Positions 49,795 through 59,176 of a stretch of DNA of 64,000 nucleotides are shown here, piece by piece. The stretch comes from Frigoribacterium faeni (lineage in GTDB: Bacteria; Actinomycetota; Actinomycetes; Actinomycetales; Microbacteriaceae). The notes under the pieces were generated by a model. It saw only the letters and a program-made list of their open reading frames with translations. It made no database searches and was not told the DNA's origin. Position numbers and translations under genes: made by a program. The stretch's first letter is position 1, and the number at the start of each line of letters is the position of its first letter. The stretch is taken from contig NZ_BJUV01000003.1 of the NCBI RefSeq assembly GCF_007988805.1, forward strand, positions 98,567 to 162,566, in the 5' to 3' direction.

Positions 49795-51118
49795 ACGCGC
49801 CGCCTCCGAGCGCCCCGCCTCCACACGCCCCGCCTCCGAGCGCAGCATCGCGATCGTCGACGCCAACAACTTCTACGTCTCGTGCGAGCGCGTGTTCGAC
49901 CCCGCGCTCGAGGGCAGGCCGGTCGTCGTGCTGTCGAACAACGACGGCTGCGTCATCGCCCGGTCGGAGGAGGCCAAGGCGCTCAACGTCGACATGGCCG
50001 CGCCCTGGCACAGCATCGCGCCGATCGCGGCCATGCAGGGGGTCGTCGCCGTCTCGAGCAACTACGAGCTCTACGGCGACATGTCGGCGAGGTCGGCCGA
50101 GATCCTCAGCCGGTACACCAGTCATCAGGAGGTCTACTCGATCGACGAGTCGTTCATCGAGCTGACCGGCACGCTCGACGAGACGATCGCCCAGGCCCGC
50201 GAGATCCGCAGGGCCGTGCGCAAGCTGATCGGTCTGCCGGTGAGCATCGGCATCGCGCCCACCAAGACCCTCGCCAAGCTCGCCAATCGCGGCTCCAAGC
50301 AGAACCCGGCCCTGAACGGCGTCTGCCACCTGGGCGGCTACGCCCCGGCCCAGCAGACCGCCATCCTCGCGAGCGTCGACGTCGGCGACGTCTGGGGGAT
50401 CGGGCGGCGCACGGCGAAGAAGCTGGCCCCCCTCGGGATCCACACGGCGGCCGACCTCCGTGACACGGACGCGGCCCGCATCCGCACGCGGTTCGGCGTC
50501 GTCCAGGCCCGCGTCGTGCACGAGCTGCGGGGCGTCGACTGCCTGCCGATCGAGCAGGTGCAGCCCGACCGCGCGCAGATCCACCACTCCCGGTCGTTCG
50601 CCGTGCCCATCACGACGGTCACCGAGCTGGAGGAGGTGCTCTCCGTCTACACGCAGCGGGCCGCGGCGCGGTTGCGCAAGCAGGGCTCCCTGACGCGGAT
50701 GATGCGCTGCTTCGCGGCGACCTCGCCCTTCTCCGACAGCGCCGCGCACACGAACCACACGGTGTCGGTCGCGTTCCCCGAGCCCACCGACGACGCGGCC
50801 ACGCTGTACCGAGCGGCCATCGCCGCCCTCGGCCCGCAGCTCGAGAGCGGCCGGCTCTACGTGCGGGCCGGCGTGACGCTGATGGAGCTCACGCCCCGCG
50901 ACGAGCACGCGAGCCTCGACGTCTTCGACGAGGGCGACGGTGCCCCACCGGCCCACGGAGCCGTCCTCGACCTCATCGCCGGGAAGTTCGGCGAGGAGGC
51001 CCTCGGGCTCGGCGTCGCCGGTCTCCGGCACCGCCGAGGCTGGTCGATGAAGCGCGACATGGTCTCGCCCCGCGCCACCACCCACTGGGACGAGCTGGCC
51101 ACCGTCTCGGCCCGCTGA
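49787..51118 (+). CDS. umuC: Y-family DNA polymerase, UmuC (pol V catalytic subunit)
   Basis: A 443-residue translesion polymerase. Seen: [19 protein letters not shown] (metal-binding Asp), [34 protein letters not shown] (catalytic Asp-Glu), helix-hairpin-helix [18 protein letters not shown] and the little-finger region. The C-terminus carries the DUF4113-like end (FDEGDG...[40 protein letters not shown]) typical of UmuC rather than DinB. Overlap with umuD indicates coupled expression; no clear SOS box is seen. Confidence 0.94.
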   Translation: MSERAASERPASTRPASERSIAIVDANNFYVSCERVFDPALEGRPVVVLSNNDGCVIARSEEAKALNVDMAAPWHSIAPIAAMQGVVAVSSNYELYGDMSARSAEILSRYTSHQEVYSIDESFIELTGTLDETIAQAREIRRAVRKLIGLPVSIGIAPTKTLAKLANRGSKQNPALNGVCHLGGYAPAQQTAILASVDVGDVWGIGRRTAKKLAPLGIHTAADLRDTDAARIRTRFGVVQARVVHELRGVDCLPIEQVQPDRAQIHHSRSFAVPITTVTELEEVLSVYTQRAAARLRKQGSLTRMMRCFAATSPFSDSAAHTNHTVSVAFPEPTDDAATLYRAAIAALGPQLESGRLYVRAGVTLMELTPRDEHASLDVFDEGDGAPPAHGAVLDLIAGKFGEEALGLGVAGLRHRRGWSMKRDMVSPRATTHWDELATVSAR

Positions 51119-51134
51119 GCCGCCCCGTGCGGCT
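51118..51134. terminator. short hairpin between umuC and the oxidoreductase gene
   Basis: AGCCGC-CCCGT-GCGGCT: a 6-bp stem whose arms start within the two convergent stop codons. Weak but compact; likely all that separates the two transcripts. Confidence 0.35.
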
Positions 51135-52128
51135 ACGGGACGGTGATCACGGTCTTGCCGCGGATGCTCGTCGTCCCGAGGCCGGCCAGCGCCGCGGCCG
51201 TGTCGGCGAACGGGTGGACGGCGCCGACCACCGGGCGGATCGCCCCGGACTCGACGAGGGCGGCGATCTCGCGCAGCTGCGCTCCGTCCGCGCGCATGAA
51301 GAGGAACTCGTACGAGACGCCGAGCCTCCGGGCCCGGCCTCGGATCCTCCGACTGAGCCCGGAGACGCCGACGCGGAGAAGGGGATTCAGGCCCGCCTCC
51401 CTCGCGAACGCGGGGTCGGGCGGACCCTGGATGCCGATGGCCGCGCCTCCGGGGCGGAGGACCCGCAGCGACCGCTCGAGGTTCTCGCCGCCGAGGCTGT
51501 CGAGCACGACGTCGTACCCGGCCAGCTCCCTCACGAAGTCCTGGGTGCGGTAGTCGATCACGACGTCGGCGCCGAGCTCTCGGACGAACGCCGCGTGGGC
51601 CGAGGAGGCGGTGGTCGCCACGTGCGCCCCCCGATGCTTCGCGAGCTGGATGGCGATCGTGCCGACGCCGCCGGACCCGGCGTGGATCAGGACCCGCTGG
51701 CCGGGCCGCACACGGCCGCGTTCGACGAGCGCCTGCCATGCCGTCAGCGCGACGAGGGGCAAGGACGCCGCCTCGACGTCGGTGATGGCGGGCGGCGTCG
51801 GCGCGACGTCGGCCTCGTCGACGGCGATGCGCTCGGCGAAGGTGCCGATGCGCGGGTCCCGCGGGCGGGCGAGGACCCGGTCGCCCGGGGCGAACGAGCG
51901 CACGGCCGAGCCGACCTCGACGACCCGACCGGCGACGTCGTGGCCGAGGACGACGGGTGGCGTGTACGGGACGACCAGCTTCAGCGCACCCTGCTGGATC
52001 TTCGCGTCGAGCCGGTTCAGCCCGGCCGCCGCCACCTGGACGAGCACGTCGCGGTCGCCCACGATCGGCTCGGGCACGTCCGCCTCGTTCAGGGGCCGCC
52101 CGTAGGCGTCGAGGACGAAGGCGCGCAT
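51133..52128 (-). CDS. zinc-independent MDR oxidoreductase (quinone oxidoreductase-like)
   Basis: A 331-residue medium-chain dehydrogenase/reductase. Seen: GroES-like N-domain (VLVQVAAAGLNRLDAKIQQG, PVVLGHDVAGRVVEVG), Rossmann motif GSGGVGTIAIQLAKHRGAHV and a C-terminal VVGAVHPFADTAAAL segment. The structural and catalytic zinc cysteines are absent, so it belongs with NADPH quinone/enone reductases. GGGAGAA precedes ATG 52128. Convergent with umuC and divergent from nothing obvious; the MFS gene is upstream on the same strand 64 bp away. Confidence 0.9.
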   Translation of the reverse strand: MRAFVLDAYGRPLNEADVPEPIVGDRDVLVQVAAAGLNRLDAKIQQGALKLVVPYTPPVVLGHDVAGRVVEVGSAVRSFAPGDRVLARPRDPRIGTFAERIAVDEADVAPTPPAITDVEAASLPLVALTAWQALVERGRVRPGQRVLIHAGSGGVGTIAIQLAKHRGAHVATTASSAHAAFVRELGADVVIDYRTQDFVRELAGYDVVLDSLGGENLERSLRVLRPGGAAIGIQGPPDPAFAREAGLNPLLRVGVSGLSRRIRGRARRLGVSYEFLFMRADGAQLREIAALVESGAIRPVVGAVHPFADTAAALAGLGTTSIRGKTVITVP

Positions 52129-52192
52129 GGTGGTTCTCCCGGGTGAGTCTCGTGTCGACCGGTTCCCATACTGGGTGTGCTGTCTACGCGTG

Positions 52193-53434
52193 TTAAGAAC
52201 GACCGCTATGCCCACCGTCGGACCGCGATCGCGACGAGGCGACGACCTGCACGGTCAGCCCCACGGCGATGAACCCGAGCATGAGGGCGCCCATCACGGT
52301 GGCCGTGCCTCCGAGGGCGCCGGCCAGCGGGGTCGCGGCGCCGCCGAGCCCGAACTGCAGTCCGCCGGCGAGTGCCGCGGCGGTGCCGGGCGACCGGTGC
52401 CCGAGGGCCTGGGTGAGCGTGATCGAGCCGGGGATCACCCACCCCCAGCCGGCGGTGACGAGCGCGAGGGCCGGCCAGATCAGGGCGGGGCCGATCCCGG
52501 TGAGGGCTCCGGCCAGCACGAGGGCCGAGCCGACGGTGCAGGTGGCCAGGCCCACGGTGAAGAGGCCGTCCTCGCTGAACCGGCCCACCAGGCGGCGGAA
52601 GACCAGGGTCGAGACGATCATGCACGACGCGTTCGAGGCGAAGACGAGCGTGTACAGACCCTCCCCGAAGCCGTACTGCTCCTGGAACACGAACGACGAC
52701 GTGGCGATGTACGAGAAGAAGCCGATCGTGGCCGCGCAGCCCGTGACGAGGTACCAGCGGAAGCGGGGCATGGCGAGGAGGCGCCCCATCCGTCGCAGCG
52801 ACGCCGGCAGCGAGCCGGCGCCCGGCTCGGGGGAGAGCAGGGTCTCCGGCAGGAGGCGCGCGGCGGCGGCCGTCAGCCCCGCGCCGAGCAGAGCGAGCAC
52901 GACGAACGTCGCCCGCCAGGTCGACACCGACAGCACGGCTCCGCCGACGAGCGGCGCGACGACGGGCCCGACGGCGTTGATCGCCGCGAGGGTGGCGAAG
53001 AGCCTGCTGCGGACGACGCCGGTGGTCGAGTCGCCGACCATGGCGCGGGCGGCCACCGAGCCGGCCGCGCCGCCGAGCCCCTGCGCGACGCGGGCGACGA
53101 CGAGGGTCGCGGCATCCGGCGCCACCGCGCAGGCGAGGGAGGCGAGGGCGAACAGAGCCGTCCCGCCCAGGAGGATGCGCCTCCTGCCGGTCCCGTCGCT
53201 GACCGGTCCGATGACGATCTGGCCCACCGCGAACGCGACGAGGAACGCCGTCAGGCTGAGCTGCACCTGCGCGGTCGTCGCGCCGAGGTCCCGCGCGATC
53301 GCCGGCAGCGCCGGGATGTACATGTCGGTCGCGAACGGCGAGATGCCGACGATGAGCGCCACCGTCAGCACGGCTCCTCGGCGGGACAGCCAGGAGGCGC
53401 GGTCCGGGTCGGTCGGGACGTCGTCGTCTCTCAT
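52193..53434 (-). CDS. Bcr/CflA-type MFS multidrug exporter
   Basis: A 413-residue, 12-helix major-facilitator transporter of the DHA1 Bcr/CflA group. Seen: ISPFATDMYIPALPAIARDLGAT (motif D1 region), GQIVIGPVSDGTGRRRILLGG (motif A), ARVAQGLGGAAGSVAARAMVGD and AINAVGPVVAPLVGGAVL (motif C). TAGGCT lies 7 nt before ATG 53434, a leaderless arrangement. Drug proton antiport is the family function; the substrate here is unknown. Confidence 0.92.
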   Translation of the reverse strand: MRDDDVPTDPDRASWLSRRGAVLTVALIVGISPFATDMYIPALPAIARDLGATTAQVQLSLTAFLVAFAVGQIVIGPVSDGTGRRRILLGGTALFALASLACAVAPDAATLVVARVAQGLGGAAGSVAARAMVGDSTTGVVRSRLFATLAAINAVGPVVAPLVGGAVLSVSTWRATFVVLALLGAGLTAAAARLLPETLLSPEPGAGSLPASLRRMGRLLAMPRFRWYLVTGCAATIGFFSYIATSSFVFQEQYGFGEGLYTLVFASNASCMIVSTLVFRRLVGRFSEDGLFTVGLATCTVGSALVLAGALTGIGPALIWPALALVTAGWGWVIPGSITLTQALGHRSPGTAAALAGGLQFGLGGAATPLAGALGGTATVMGALMLGFIAVGLTVQVVASSRSRSDGGHSGRS

Positions 53435-53501
53435 CGGCACGAGCCTAGGGCCGGACGGTCCGCCCGGGTCGTCCGTCGGCGTCGGCGCCTCTCTCCGACG
53501 G

Positions 53502-53530
53502 TTGCCGATGGAGGCGGTGCTCGATACGGT
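53502..53530 (+). promoter_or_regulatory. promoter for leaderless Cys-codon leader
   Basis: TTGCCG (53502-53507) and TACGGT (53525-53530) with 17-bp spacing predict transcription starting at or next to A53538, the first base of the micro-ORF start codon. Confidence 0.65.
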
Positions 53531-53537
53531 AGGGCGC

Positions 53538-53552
53538 ATGCAGTGCTGCTGA
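53538..53552 (+). CDS. leaderless micro-ORF Met-Gln-Cys-Cys
   Basis: ATG-CAG-TGC-TGC-TGA begins 7 nt after a -10 box, so it would be translated from the mRNA 5' end. Two consecutive Cys codons precede the stop, as in the cysteine-responsive leaderless short ORFs described in mycobacteria. Its stop codon overlaps the first bases of a stem that pairs with the ribosome binding site of the SDR gene. Confidence 0.55.
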   Translation: MQCC

Positions 53553-53601
53553 CCTTTCCTCGATTCCCGCTCCTGCGCCTCTCCGGCGCGATCGAAAGGT
53601 C
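53551..53601 (+). promoter_or_regulatory. SD-sequestering stem of the Cys-codon leader
   Basis: GACCTTTC (53551-53558) is the exact complement of GAAAGGTC (53594-53601), which contains the SDR gene's Shine-Dalgarno sequence. An inner hairpin GCGCC-TCTCC-GGCGC (53575-53589) closes the loop. A ribosome on the micro-ORF stop codon would mask the left arm and free the SD. Confidence 0.6.
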
Positions 53602-53605
53602 CAGC

Positions 53606-54490
53606 ATGTCCGCATCCCCGCTCTCGTCTCCGTCCCTGCCCCTGCGCGGCAGGACCGCCCTCGTCACCGGCGTCTCGCGCCGCCGGGGGATCGGGTTCGC
53701 CGTCGCGACGACACTCGCCTCGCTCGGCGCCGACGTCGTCATCCACCACCACCGCCCTCACGACCTCGACCTGCCGTGGGGCGGGGACGACCTCGACGCC
53801 GTCCGCGACGGGATCCGTGGGCAGCTGACCGACGGCGCGCGGTTCGCCGACATCGCCGCCGACCTGTCCGCTCCCTCCGCCATCGCCGACGTGATCGCGA
53901 CGGCGACCTCGCTCACCGGCCGACTCGACGTGCTCGTGTGCAACCACGCGAAGAGCGGGGACGACGGCAGCATCCTCGACATGACCCCCGAGCGGCTCAG
54001 CGCCTTCTGGGAGGTCAACACCCGGTCGACCCTGCTGCTCACGGCCGAGTTCGCCCGGCTCCGTGCGCCCCGGACGGACGAGGCGCGACGGCCCGGCGAC
54101 CGGATCGTCGGGAGCGGGCCCTACGAGGAGGCGCAGGGTCACGTCTTCTGGATGACGTCCGGTCAGATCCACGGTGCGATGCGCGGCGAGGTCGCCTACG
54201 CGGCCAGCAAGGCGGCCCTCGCCGGGGTCACGCCCACGGTCGCCGCCGAGCTGCTGGAGCTCGGGATCATCCTGAACACGATCGACCCCGGACCGGTGAA
54301 CACCGGCTACATGGATCCCGAGACCACCGACCGATCGCTCGAGGATCTCGACGCGTACGTCGCCAGCACGCCCTTCGGACGCGTCGGGAGGCCGCAGGAC
54401 CCGGCGGAGCTGATCGGCTGGCTGGCCACGTCGAAGGGGAGCTGGGTCGTCGGCCAGGTCCTGACGTCCGACGGCGGCTTCGGGCTCTGA
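53606..54490 (+). CDS. SDR-family oxidoreductase
   Basis: A 294-residue short-chain dehydrogenase/reductase. Seen: TGVSRRRGIGFAVA as an extended cofactor loop (similar to the enoyl-reductase-like and 3-oxoacyl-reductase variants), NHAKSG in place of NNAG, WEVNTRSTLLL, MTSGQIHG and YAASKAAL (Tyr-x-x-x-Lys), and PGPVNTGYM with the C-terminal LTSDGGF. The NAG motif variant and the TGVSRRRGIG loop are typical of an actinobacterial/bacillar SDR subgroup of unknown substrate. GAAAGGT precedes ATG 53606 and is buried in the leader stem. Confidence 0.88.
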   Translation: MSASPLSSPSLPLRGRTALVTGVSRRRGIGFAVATTLASLGADVVIHHHRPHDLDLPWGGDDLDAVRDGIRGQLTDGARFADIAADLSAPSAIADVIATATSLTGRLDVLVCNHAKSGDDGSILDMTPERLSAFWEVNTRSTLLLTAEFARLRAPRTDEARRPGDRIVGSGPYEEAQGHVFWMTSGQIHGAMRGEVAYAASKAALAGVTPTVAAELLELGIILNTIDPGPVNTGYMDPETTDRSLEDLDAYVASTPFGRVGRPQDPAELIGWLATSKGSWVVGQVLTSDGGFGL

Positions 54491-54518
54491 GGGCGTGGTC
54501 GTGCGCGATACTCGCACC

Positions 54519-54782
54519 ATGACGCGTGAGGACGGCCTGCCCGCAGCGACCCCGTTGGACGCGCACGCCTACGTCGAGAAGGTCACCAGCGCCCCGCCGT
54601 GGTGGCGCATCGTGGTCAACGTCGCGCTCGTCTTCGGGGTCGGCGGTCTCTTCTGGTCGGCCGTCCTGTACGCGGAGCTCCCGTTGTGGGCGGCGGTCAT
54701 CGGGTACGCGGTCGTCGCCGCGGGCGTCGAGCTCGTCATCTGGTCCGTCACGCGGCGGCACGCACGCCGCACCCGACCCTGA
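54519..54782 (+). CDS. small two-span membrane protein
   Basis: An 87-residue protein with two hydrophobic helices (about 30-50 and 55-75), a polar N-terminus (MTREDGLPAATPLDAHAYVEKV) and a basic tail (RRHARRTRP). GATACT lies 6 nt before ATG 54519, so it is probably leaderless; GTG 54495 is an in-frame alternative. Function unknown. Confidence 0.7.
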   Translation: MTREDGLPAATPLDAHAYVEKVTSAPPWWRIVVNVALVFGVGGLFWSAVLYAELPLWAAVIGYAVVAAGVELVIWSVTRRHARRTRP

Positions 54783-54832
54783 GTCGCCGGCCGCGCCTCC
54801 CCCTGGTCGCCGTCGTAGCCGCCGTCGCGGCG

Positions 54833-54892
54833 CTCGAGTGGTCGGAAGATGCTCGTCGTCGCTCGCCGAAGAGCATCTTCCGACCACTCGAG
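54833..54892. repeat. CGAGTGGTC hairpin element, copy 6
   Basis: CTCGAGTGGTCGGAAGATGC ... GCATCTTCCGACCACTCGAG, 20-bp perfect arms, inner GTCGTCGCTCGCCGAAGA. Lies after the small membrane protein gene, upstream of kdp. Confidence 0.9.
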
Positions 54893-54922
54893 GTCGCCAC
54901 GCGAGGGTGAGCGTGCGGGATC

Positions 54923-54962
54923 CGTAAGGATGCCGCCGGCCGCCGTGAGGAAGTCGTTAGGG
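54923..54962 (+). promoter_or_regulatory. helically phased CGTNAGGA repeats upstream of kdp (KdpE-like box)
   Basis: CGTAAGGA (54923), CGTGAGGA (54944) and CGTTAGGG (54955) are spaced 21 and 11 bp, with a degenerate unit between the first two. Such phased direct repeats are typical of OmpR-type response regulators; a TCTACT -10 candidate follows at 54990-54995. Confidence 0.6.
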
Positions 54963-55062
54963 CCCCCCGGACGCCGTCGAGGCGGGGTGTCTACTGACTC
55001 GCTGTGCCCGTGCAGGGCACCGGGGCCGCGGCCCCGCCGCCAGTCGTTCCTCAGGAGTCGTC

Positions 55063-55146
55063 GTGCTCGACCTCGTGTACATCCTCGCCGTCATCGCTGT
55101 GTTCGCAGTGGTCGCCCTCGTCGCCAAGGGGGTCGAGAAGCTGTGA
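55063..55146 (+). CDS. 27-residue single-span miniprotein preceding KdpF
   Basis: GTG 55063, preceded by AGGAG, opens a 27-codon frame ([20 protein letters not shown]...) consisting of one membrane helix and a short KGVEKL end. Its stop overlaps the kdpF GTG (GTGA). It resembles KdpF in size and topology but lacks the YALxxPExF end. It is likely a second small subunit or regulator of the Kdp pump. Confidence 0.65.
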   Translation: MLDLVYILAVIAVFAVVALVAKGVEKL

Positions 55147-55232
55147 TCGTCTTCGAGATCGGTGCCGCGGTGCTCGCGGTCGCCTCCGTCGCGTACCTCG
55201 TGTACGCCCTCGTGAAGCCCGAGCGGTTCTGA
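55143..55232 (+). CDS. kdpF: KdpF small subunit of K+-ATPase
   Basis: A 29-residue single-span peptide ([20 protein letters not shown]...) ending [12 protein letters not shown], the hallmark of KdpF, which stabilises the KdpABC complex in the membrane. GTG 55143 overlaps the preceding miniprotein's stop and its own TGA overlaps the kdpA ATG, so the small ORFs and kdpA are read as a coupled string. Confidence 0.9.
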   Translation: MIVFEIGAAVLAVASVAYLVYALVKPERF

Positions 55233-56959
55233 TGGACACCCTCTTCGGCCTCCTCCAGATCCTCACGGTCGTCGTCGTGCTGGTCGTCCTGTACCGGCCG
55301 CTCGGCGACTACATGGCCCGCGTCTACTCGACGGCGCCCGTGGCGAGCGCGACGCCCTCGCCCCGCGCCACGTCGACCGCACCCGCCCGACGCGACCTCC
55401 GGGTCGAGCGCGGCTTCTACCGCCTGATCGGAGTCGATCCCGCCTCCGAGCAGACCTGGCCCGCCTACCTGCGGGGCGTGCTCGCCTTCTCGCTCGTCGG
55501 AGTCCTGCTCGTCTACGCGATCCAGCGGCTGCAGGCCGTGCTGCCGCTGTCGCTCGGGTTCCCGGCCGTTCCCGAGGGCCTCGCGTTCAACACCGCGGCC
55601 TCGTTCGTGGCGAACACGAACTGGCAGTCGTACTCGCCCGATCTCACCATGGGCTATGGAGTCCAGGTGCTCGGCCTCGTCGTCCAGAACTTCGTCTCGG
55701 CCGCCGTCGGCATCGCGGTCGCCGTCGCTCTGATCCGCGGCCTCGCCCGGGTCAGGACGGGCATGCTCGGCAACTTCTGGGTCGACCTGACCCGTGGCGT
55801 CGTCCGCCTCCTGCTGCCCCTGGCGGTCGTCGCGGCGATCGTGCTGATGCTCGGCGGGGTGATCCAGAACCTCGCCGGCTTCACCGACGTGACCACCCTC
55901 ACCGGGGGCACGGCGACGGTCCCCGGCGGGCCGGTCGCGTCGCAGGAGGCGATCAAGATGCTCGGCACCAACGGCGGCGGCTTCTTCAACGCCAACTCGG
56001 CGCACCCGTTCGAGAACCCCACGGCCTGGACGAACCTCTTCGAGATCGTGCTGATGCTCGCCATCCCGTTCTCGCTGCCGCGCACGTTCGGCCGCATGGT
56101 CGGCTCGACCAGGCAGGGCGTCGCCGTCGCGGCGGTCATGACGACGATCTTCGCCGTCTCGCTCGCCGCGATGACCTGGTTCGAGCTGCGGGGCGCCGGC
56201 ACCGCGCCCCAGCTCGCCGGCGGGGCGATGGAGGGGAAGGAGGCGCGGTTCGGCATCTGGGGATCGACTCTCTTCGGTTCCACCTCGACCCTCACCTCGA
56301 CGGGTGCCGTCAACTCGATGCACGACTCGTACACCTCGCTCGGCGGCATGATGGCGATGGTCAACATGATGCTGGGCGAGATCGCCCCCGGCGGCGTCGG
56401 CTCGGGCCTCTACGGCATGCTCGTGCTCGCCGTGATCACCGTGTTCGTCGCCGGTCTGCTGGTCGGGCGCACCCCCGAGTACCTCGGCAAGAAGATCGGG
56501 CCGCGCGAGATCAAGCTCGCCAGCCTGTACATCCTCGTCACGCCGACGCTGGTGCTCGCCGGCACGGCGCTGAGCTTCGCGATCCCCGCCGTGCGGGCCG
56601 ACGTCGAGAGCACGTCGATCTGGAACCCGGGGCTGCACGGGCTCGGCGAGGTGCTCTACGCGTTCACCTCGGCGTCGAACAACAACGGCTCGGCGTTCGC
56701 CGGGCTGACGGCCAACACCCCGTGGTTCAACACCGCCCTCGGCGTCGCGATGCTGCTCGGTCGGTTCGTGCCGATCGTGCTCGTGCTCGCCCTGGCCGGC
56801 TCGCTCGCCGTGCAGGACAGGGTGCCCGCCACGGCCGGCACCCTGCCCACCCACCGCCCGCAGTTCGTGGGCCTGCTCATCGGGGTCTCCGTCATCGTGA
56901 CGGCCCTCACGTACTTCCCCGTGCTCGCGCTCGGGCCGCTCGCCGAAGGGCTGCAGTAG
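55232..56959 (+). CDS. kdpA: potassium-transporting ATPase subunit A
   Basis: The 575-residue K+-channel-like subunit of the high-affinity Kdp pump. Seen: [13 protein letters not shown] at the start, [29 protein letters not shown], and the four filter-type loops [53 protein letters not shown] and [17 protein letters not shown] overlap with kdpF. Four bp separate it from kdpB. Works with KdpB, C and F at the cytoplasmic membrane under K+ limitation. Confidence 0.97.
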   Translation: MDTLFGLLQILTVVVVLVVLYRPLGDYMARVYSTAPVASATPSPRATSTAPARRDLRVERGFYRLIGVDPASEQTWPAYLRGVLAFSLVGVLLVYAIQRLQAVLPLSLGFPAVPEGLAFNTAASFVANTNWQSYSPDLTMGYGVQVLGLVVQNFVSAAVGIAVAVALIRGLARVRTGMLGNFWVDLTRGVVRLLLPLAVVAAIVLMLGGVIQNLAGFTDVTTLTGGTATVPGGPVASQEAIKMLGTNGGGFFNANSAHPFENPTAWTNLFEIVLMLAIPFSLPRTFGRMVGSTRQGVAVAAVMTTIFAVSLAAMTWFELRGAGTAPQLAGGAMEGKEARFGIWGSTLFGSTSTLTSTGAVNSMHDSYTSLGGMMAMVNMMLGEIAPGGVGSGLYGMLVLAVITVFVAGLLVGRTPEYLGKKIGPREIKLASLYILVTPTLVLAGTALSFAIPAVRADVESTSIWNPGLHGLGEVLYAFTSASNNNGSAFAGLTANTPWFNTALGVAMLLGRFVPIVLVLALAGSLAVQDRVPATAGTLPTHRPQFVGLLIGVSVIVTALTYFPVLALGPLAEGLQ

Positions 56960-56962
56960 ACC

Positions 56963-59110
56963 ATGACCACACTCACCGACGCTCCGCAGACGGAGCAGCC
57001 CACCCCGCAGACCCCCCGAGGAGGCGCGTTCAGCCCCTCCCAGATGGTCGCCGCCCTGCCGGGTGCGTTCCGCAAGCTGCACCCGCGCGACATGTGGCAC
57101 AACCCCGTCATGTTCATCGTCGAGGTCGGAGCCGCGTACACGACGATCCTCGCCGTCGCGGGCCTGTTCACCGGTCCGCAGACGTCCGGCGGATCGGCCG
57201 TCCCCGGGTCGTTCACCTGGGCGATCGCGATCTGGCTCTGGCTGACGGTGGTCTTCGCCAACCTCGCCGAGGCGGTCGCCGAGGGGCGGGGCAAGGCGCA
57301 GGCCGAGACGCTCAAGGCCACCCGCACCAGCACCACGGCGCGACGCGTCACGCGCTACGACCCGGCGGCGGACGCCGCCGCCGAGCACGCCGCGCTCGAA
57401 CCGGTCTCGTCCGCCGACCTCACGCTGGGCGACACGGTCGTCGTGGTCGCGGGGGAGCTGATCCCCGGCGACGGCGACATCGTCTGGGGCATCGCCTCGG
57501 TCGACGAGTCGGCGATCACGGGCGAGTCCGCTCCCGTCATCCGCGAGTCGGGCGGCGACCGCAGCGCCGTCACCGGGGGCACCCGGGTGCTGTCCGACCG
57601 GATCGTGGTGCGCATCACGAGCAAGCCCGGCGAGACCTTCGTCGACCGGATGATCGCCCTCGTCGAGGGGGCGTCGCGGCAGAAGACGCCGAACGAGATC
57701 GCCCTGAACATCCTGCTCGCGAGCCTCTCCATCGTCTTCGTCGTCGTCACGCTGACGCTCAACCCGATCGCGAGCTACAGCGACGCGGCCGTCAGCGTGC
57801 CGGTGCTCATCGCCCTGCTGGTCTGCCTCATCCCGACGACGATCGGGGCCCTGCTCAGCGCCATCGGCATCGCCGGCATGGACCGCCTCGTGCAGCGCAA
57901 CGTGCTCGCCGTGTCGGGCCGCGCCGTCGAGGCGGCCGGCGACGTCACGACCCTGCTGCTCGACAAGACCGGCACCATCACCTACGGCAACCGCCAGGCG
58001 GCCGAGTTCACGCCCCTCGACGGCGTGGCCCGGGCGGAGCTGGTCGATGCGGCCGCGACCTCGTCGCTCAGCGACCCCACTCCCGAGGGGAAGTCCATCG
58101 TCGATCTCGCGTCGACGACGGGATGGCGCACGGCGACGGGCCGGCAGGGCGAGATCGTCCCGTTCACCGCTCAGACCCGCATGTCGGGTCTCGACCTGCC
58201 CGACGGCACGCGGATCCGCAAGGGCGCCGGCGGCTCGGTCATCGCCTGGGTGGAGGAGGACCGCCGCCTGGCGAGCTCCGAGCACGACGAGCTGCAGACC
58301 AGGATCGACGAGATCTCGAACGGCGGCGGCACCCCGCTGGTCGTGGCGACGAAGTCGACGTCCGGCGAAGCCCGCGTGCTCGGCGTCGTGCACCTGAAGG
58401 ACGTCGTCAAGACCGGCCTCCGGGAGCGGTTCGCCGAGCTGCGCGCCATGGGCATCCGCACGGTCATGATCACCGGCGACAACCCGCTGACGGCGAAGGC
58501 GATCGCGGCCGAGGCCGGTGTGGACGACTACCTGGCCGAGGCGACCCCTGAGGACAAGCTCGCGTTGATCCGCCGCGAGCAGGAGGGCGGGGCGCTCGTC
58601 GCGATGACCGGCGACGGCACGAACGACGCCCCGGCGCTCGCCCAGGCCGACGTGGGGGTGGCCATGAACACGGGCACCTCCGCCGCGAAGGAGGCCGGCA
58701 ACATGGTCGACCTCGACAGCGACCCGACCAAGCTCATCGACATCGTGCGGATCGGCAAGCAGCTGCTCATCACCCGAGGGGCCCTCACCACGTTCTCGAT
58801 CGCGAACGACGTCGCGAAGTACTTCGCGATCATCCCCGCGATGTTCGCCGGGGTCTTCCCGGGGCTGGGACTGCTGAACATCATGCAGCTCAGCTCGCCC
58901 GCGTCGGCGATCCTCTCCGCGATCGTGTTCAACGCCCTGGTGATCGTCGTCCTCATCCCGCTCGCCCTCCGCGGCGTGAGGTACCGAGCGGCGTCCGCGT
59001 CGTCGATCCTGTCGCGCAACCTCCTGGTCTACGGCCTGGGCGGCGTCGTCGCCCCGTTCGTCGGCATCAAGATCATCGACCTCGTCGTCAGCCTGCTCCC
59101 CGGCTTCTGA
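56963..59110 (+). CDS. kdpB: potassium-transporting P-type ATPase subunit B
   Basis: A 715-residue P-type ATPase that energises KdpA. Seen: the TGES actuator loop ([23 protein letters not shown]), phosphorylated Asp334 in [19 protein letters not shown] nucleotide-site region, [21 protein letters not shown] and [21 protein letters not shown] hinge. An N-terminal extension with Pro/Gln carries one 13-mer repeat (about 57019). Length and motifs are those of an intact enzyme. Confidence 0.97.
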   Translation: MTTLTDAPQTEQPTPQTPRGGAFSPSQMVAALPGAFRKLHPRDMWHNPVMFIVEVGAAYTTILAVAGLFTGPQTSGGSAVPGSFTWAIAIWLWLTVVFANLAEAVAEGRGKAQAETLKATRTSTTARRVTRYDPAADAAAEHAALEPVSSADLTLGDTVVVVAGELIPGDGDIVWGIASVDESAITGESAPVIRESGGDRSAVTGGTRVLSDRIVVRITSKPGETFVDRMIALVEGASRQKTPNEIALNILLASLSIVFVVVTLTLNPIASYSDAAVSVPVLIALLVCLIPTTIGALLSAIGIAGMDRLVQRNVLAVSGRAVEAAGDVTTLLLDKTGTITYGNRQAAEFTPLDGVARAELVDAAATSSLSDPTPEGKSIVDLASTTGWRTATGRQGEIVPFTAQTRMSGLDLPDGTRIRKGAGGSVIAWVEEDRRLASSEHDELQTRIDEISNGGGTPLVVATKSTSGEARVLGVVHLKDVVKTGLRERFAELRAMGIRTVMITGDNPLTAKAIAAEAGVDDYLAEATPEDKLALIRREQEGGALVAMTGDGTNDAPALAQADVGVAMNTGTSAAKEAGNMVDLDSDPTKLIDIVRIGKQLLITRGALTTFSIANDVAKYFAIIPAMFAGVFPGLGLLNIMQLSSPASAILSAIVFNALVIVVLIPLALRGVRYRAASASSILSRNLLVYGLGGVVAPFVGIKIIDLVVSLLPGF

Positions 59111-59176
59111 GCCGCCGTCCCGGCCGGCACCGCGCCTCCTCCGCTCCTCGCACCGCCTCTCGAAAGAAGAACCGAC

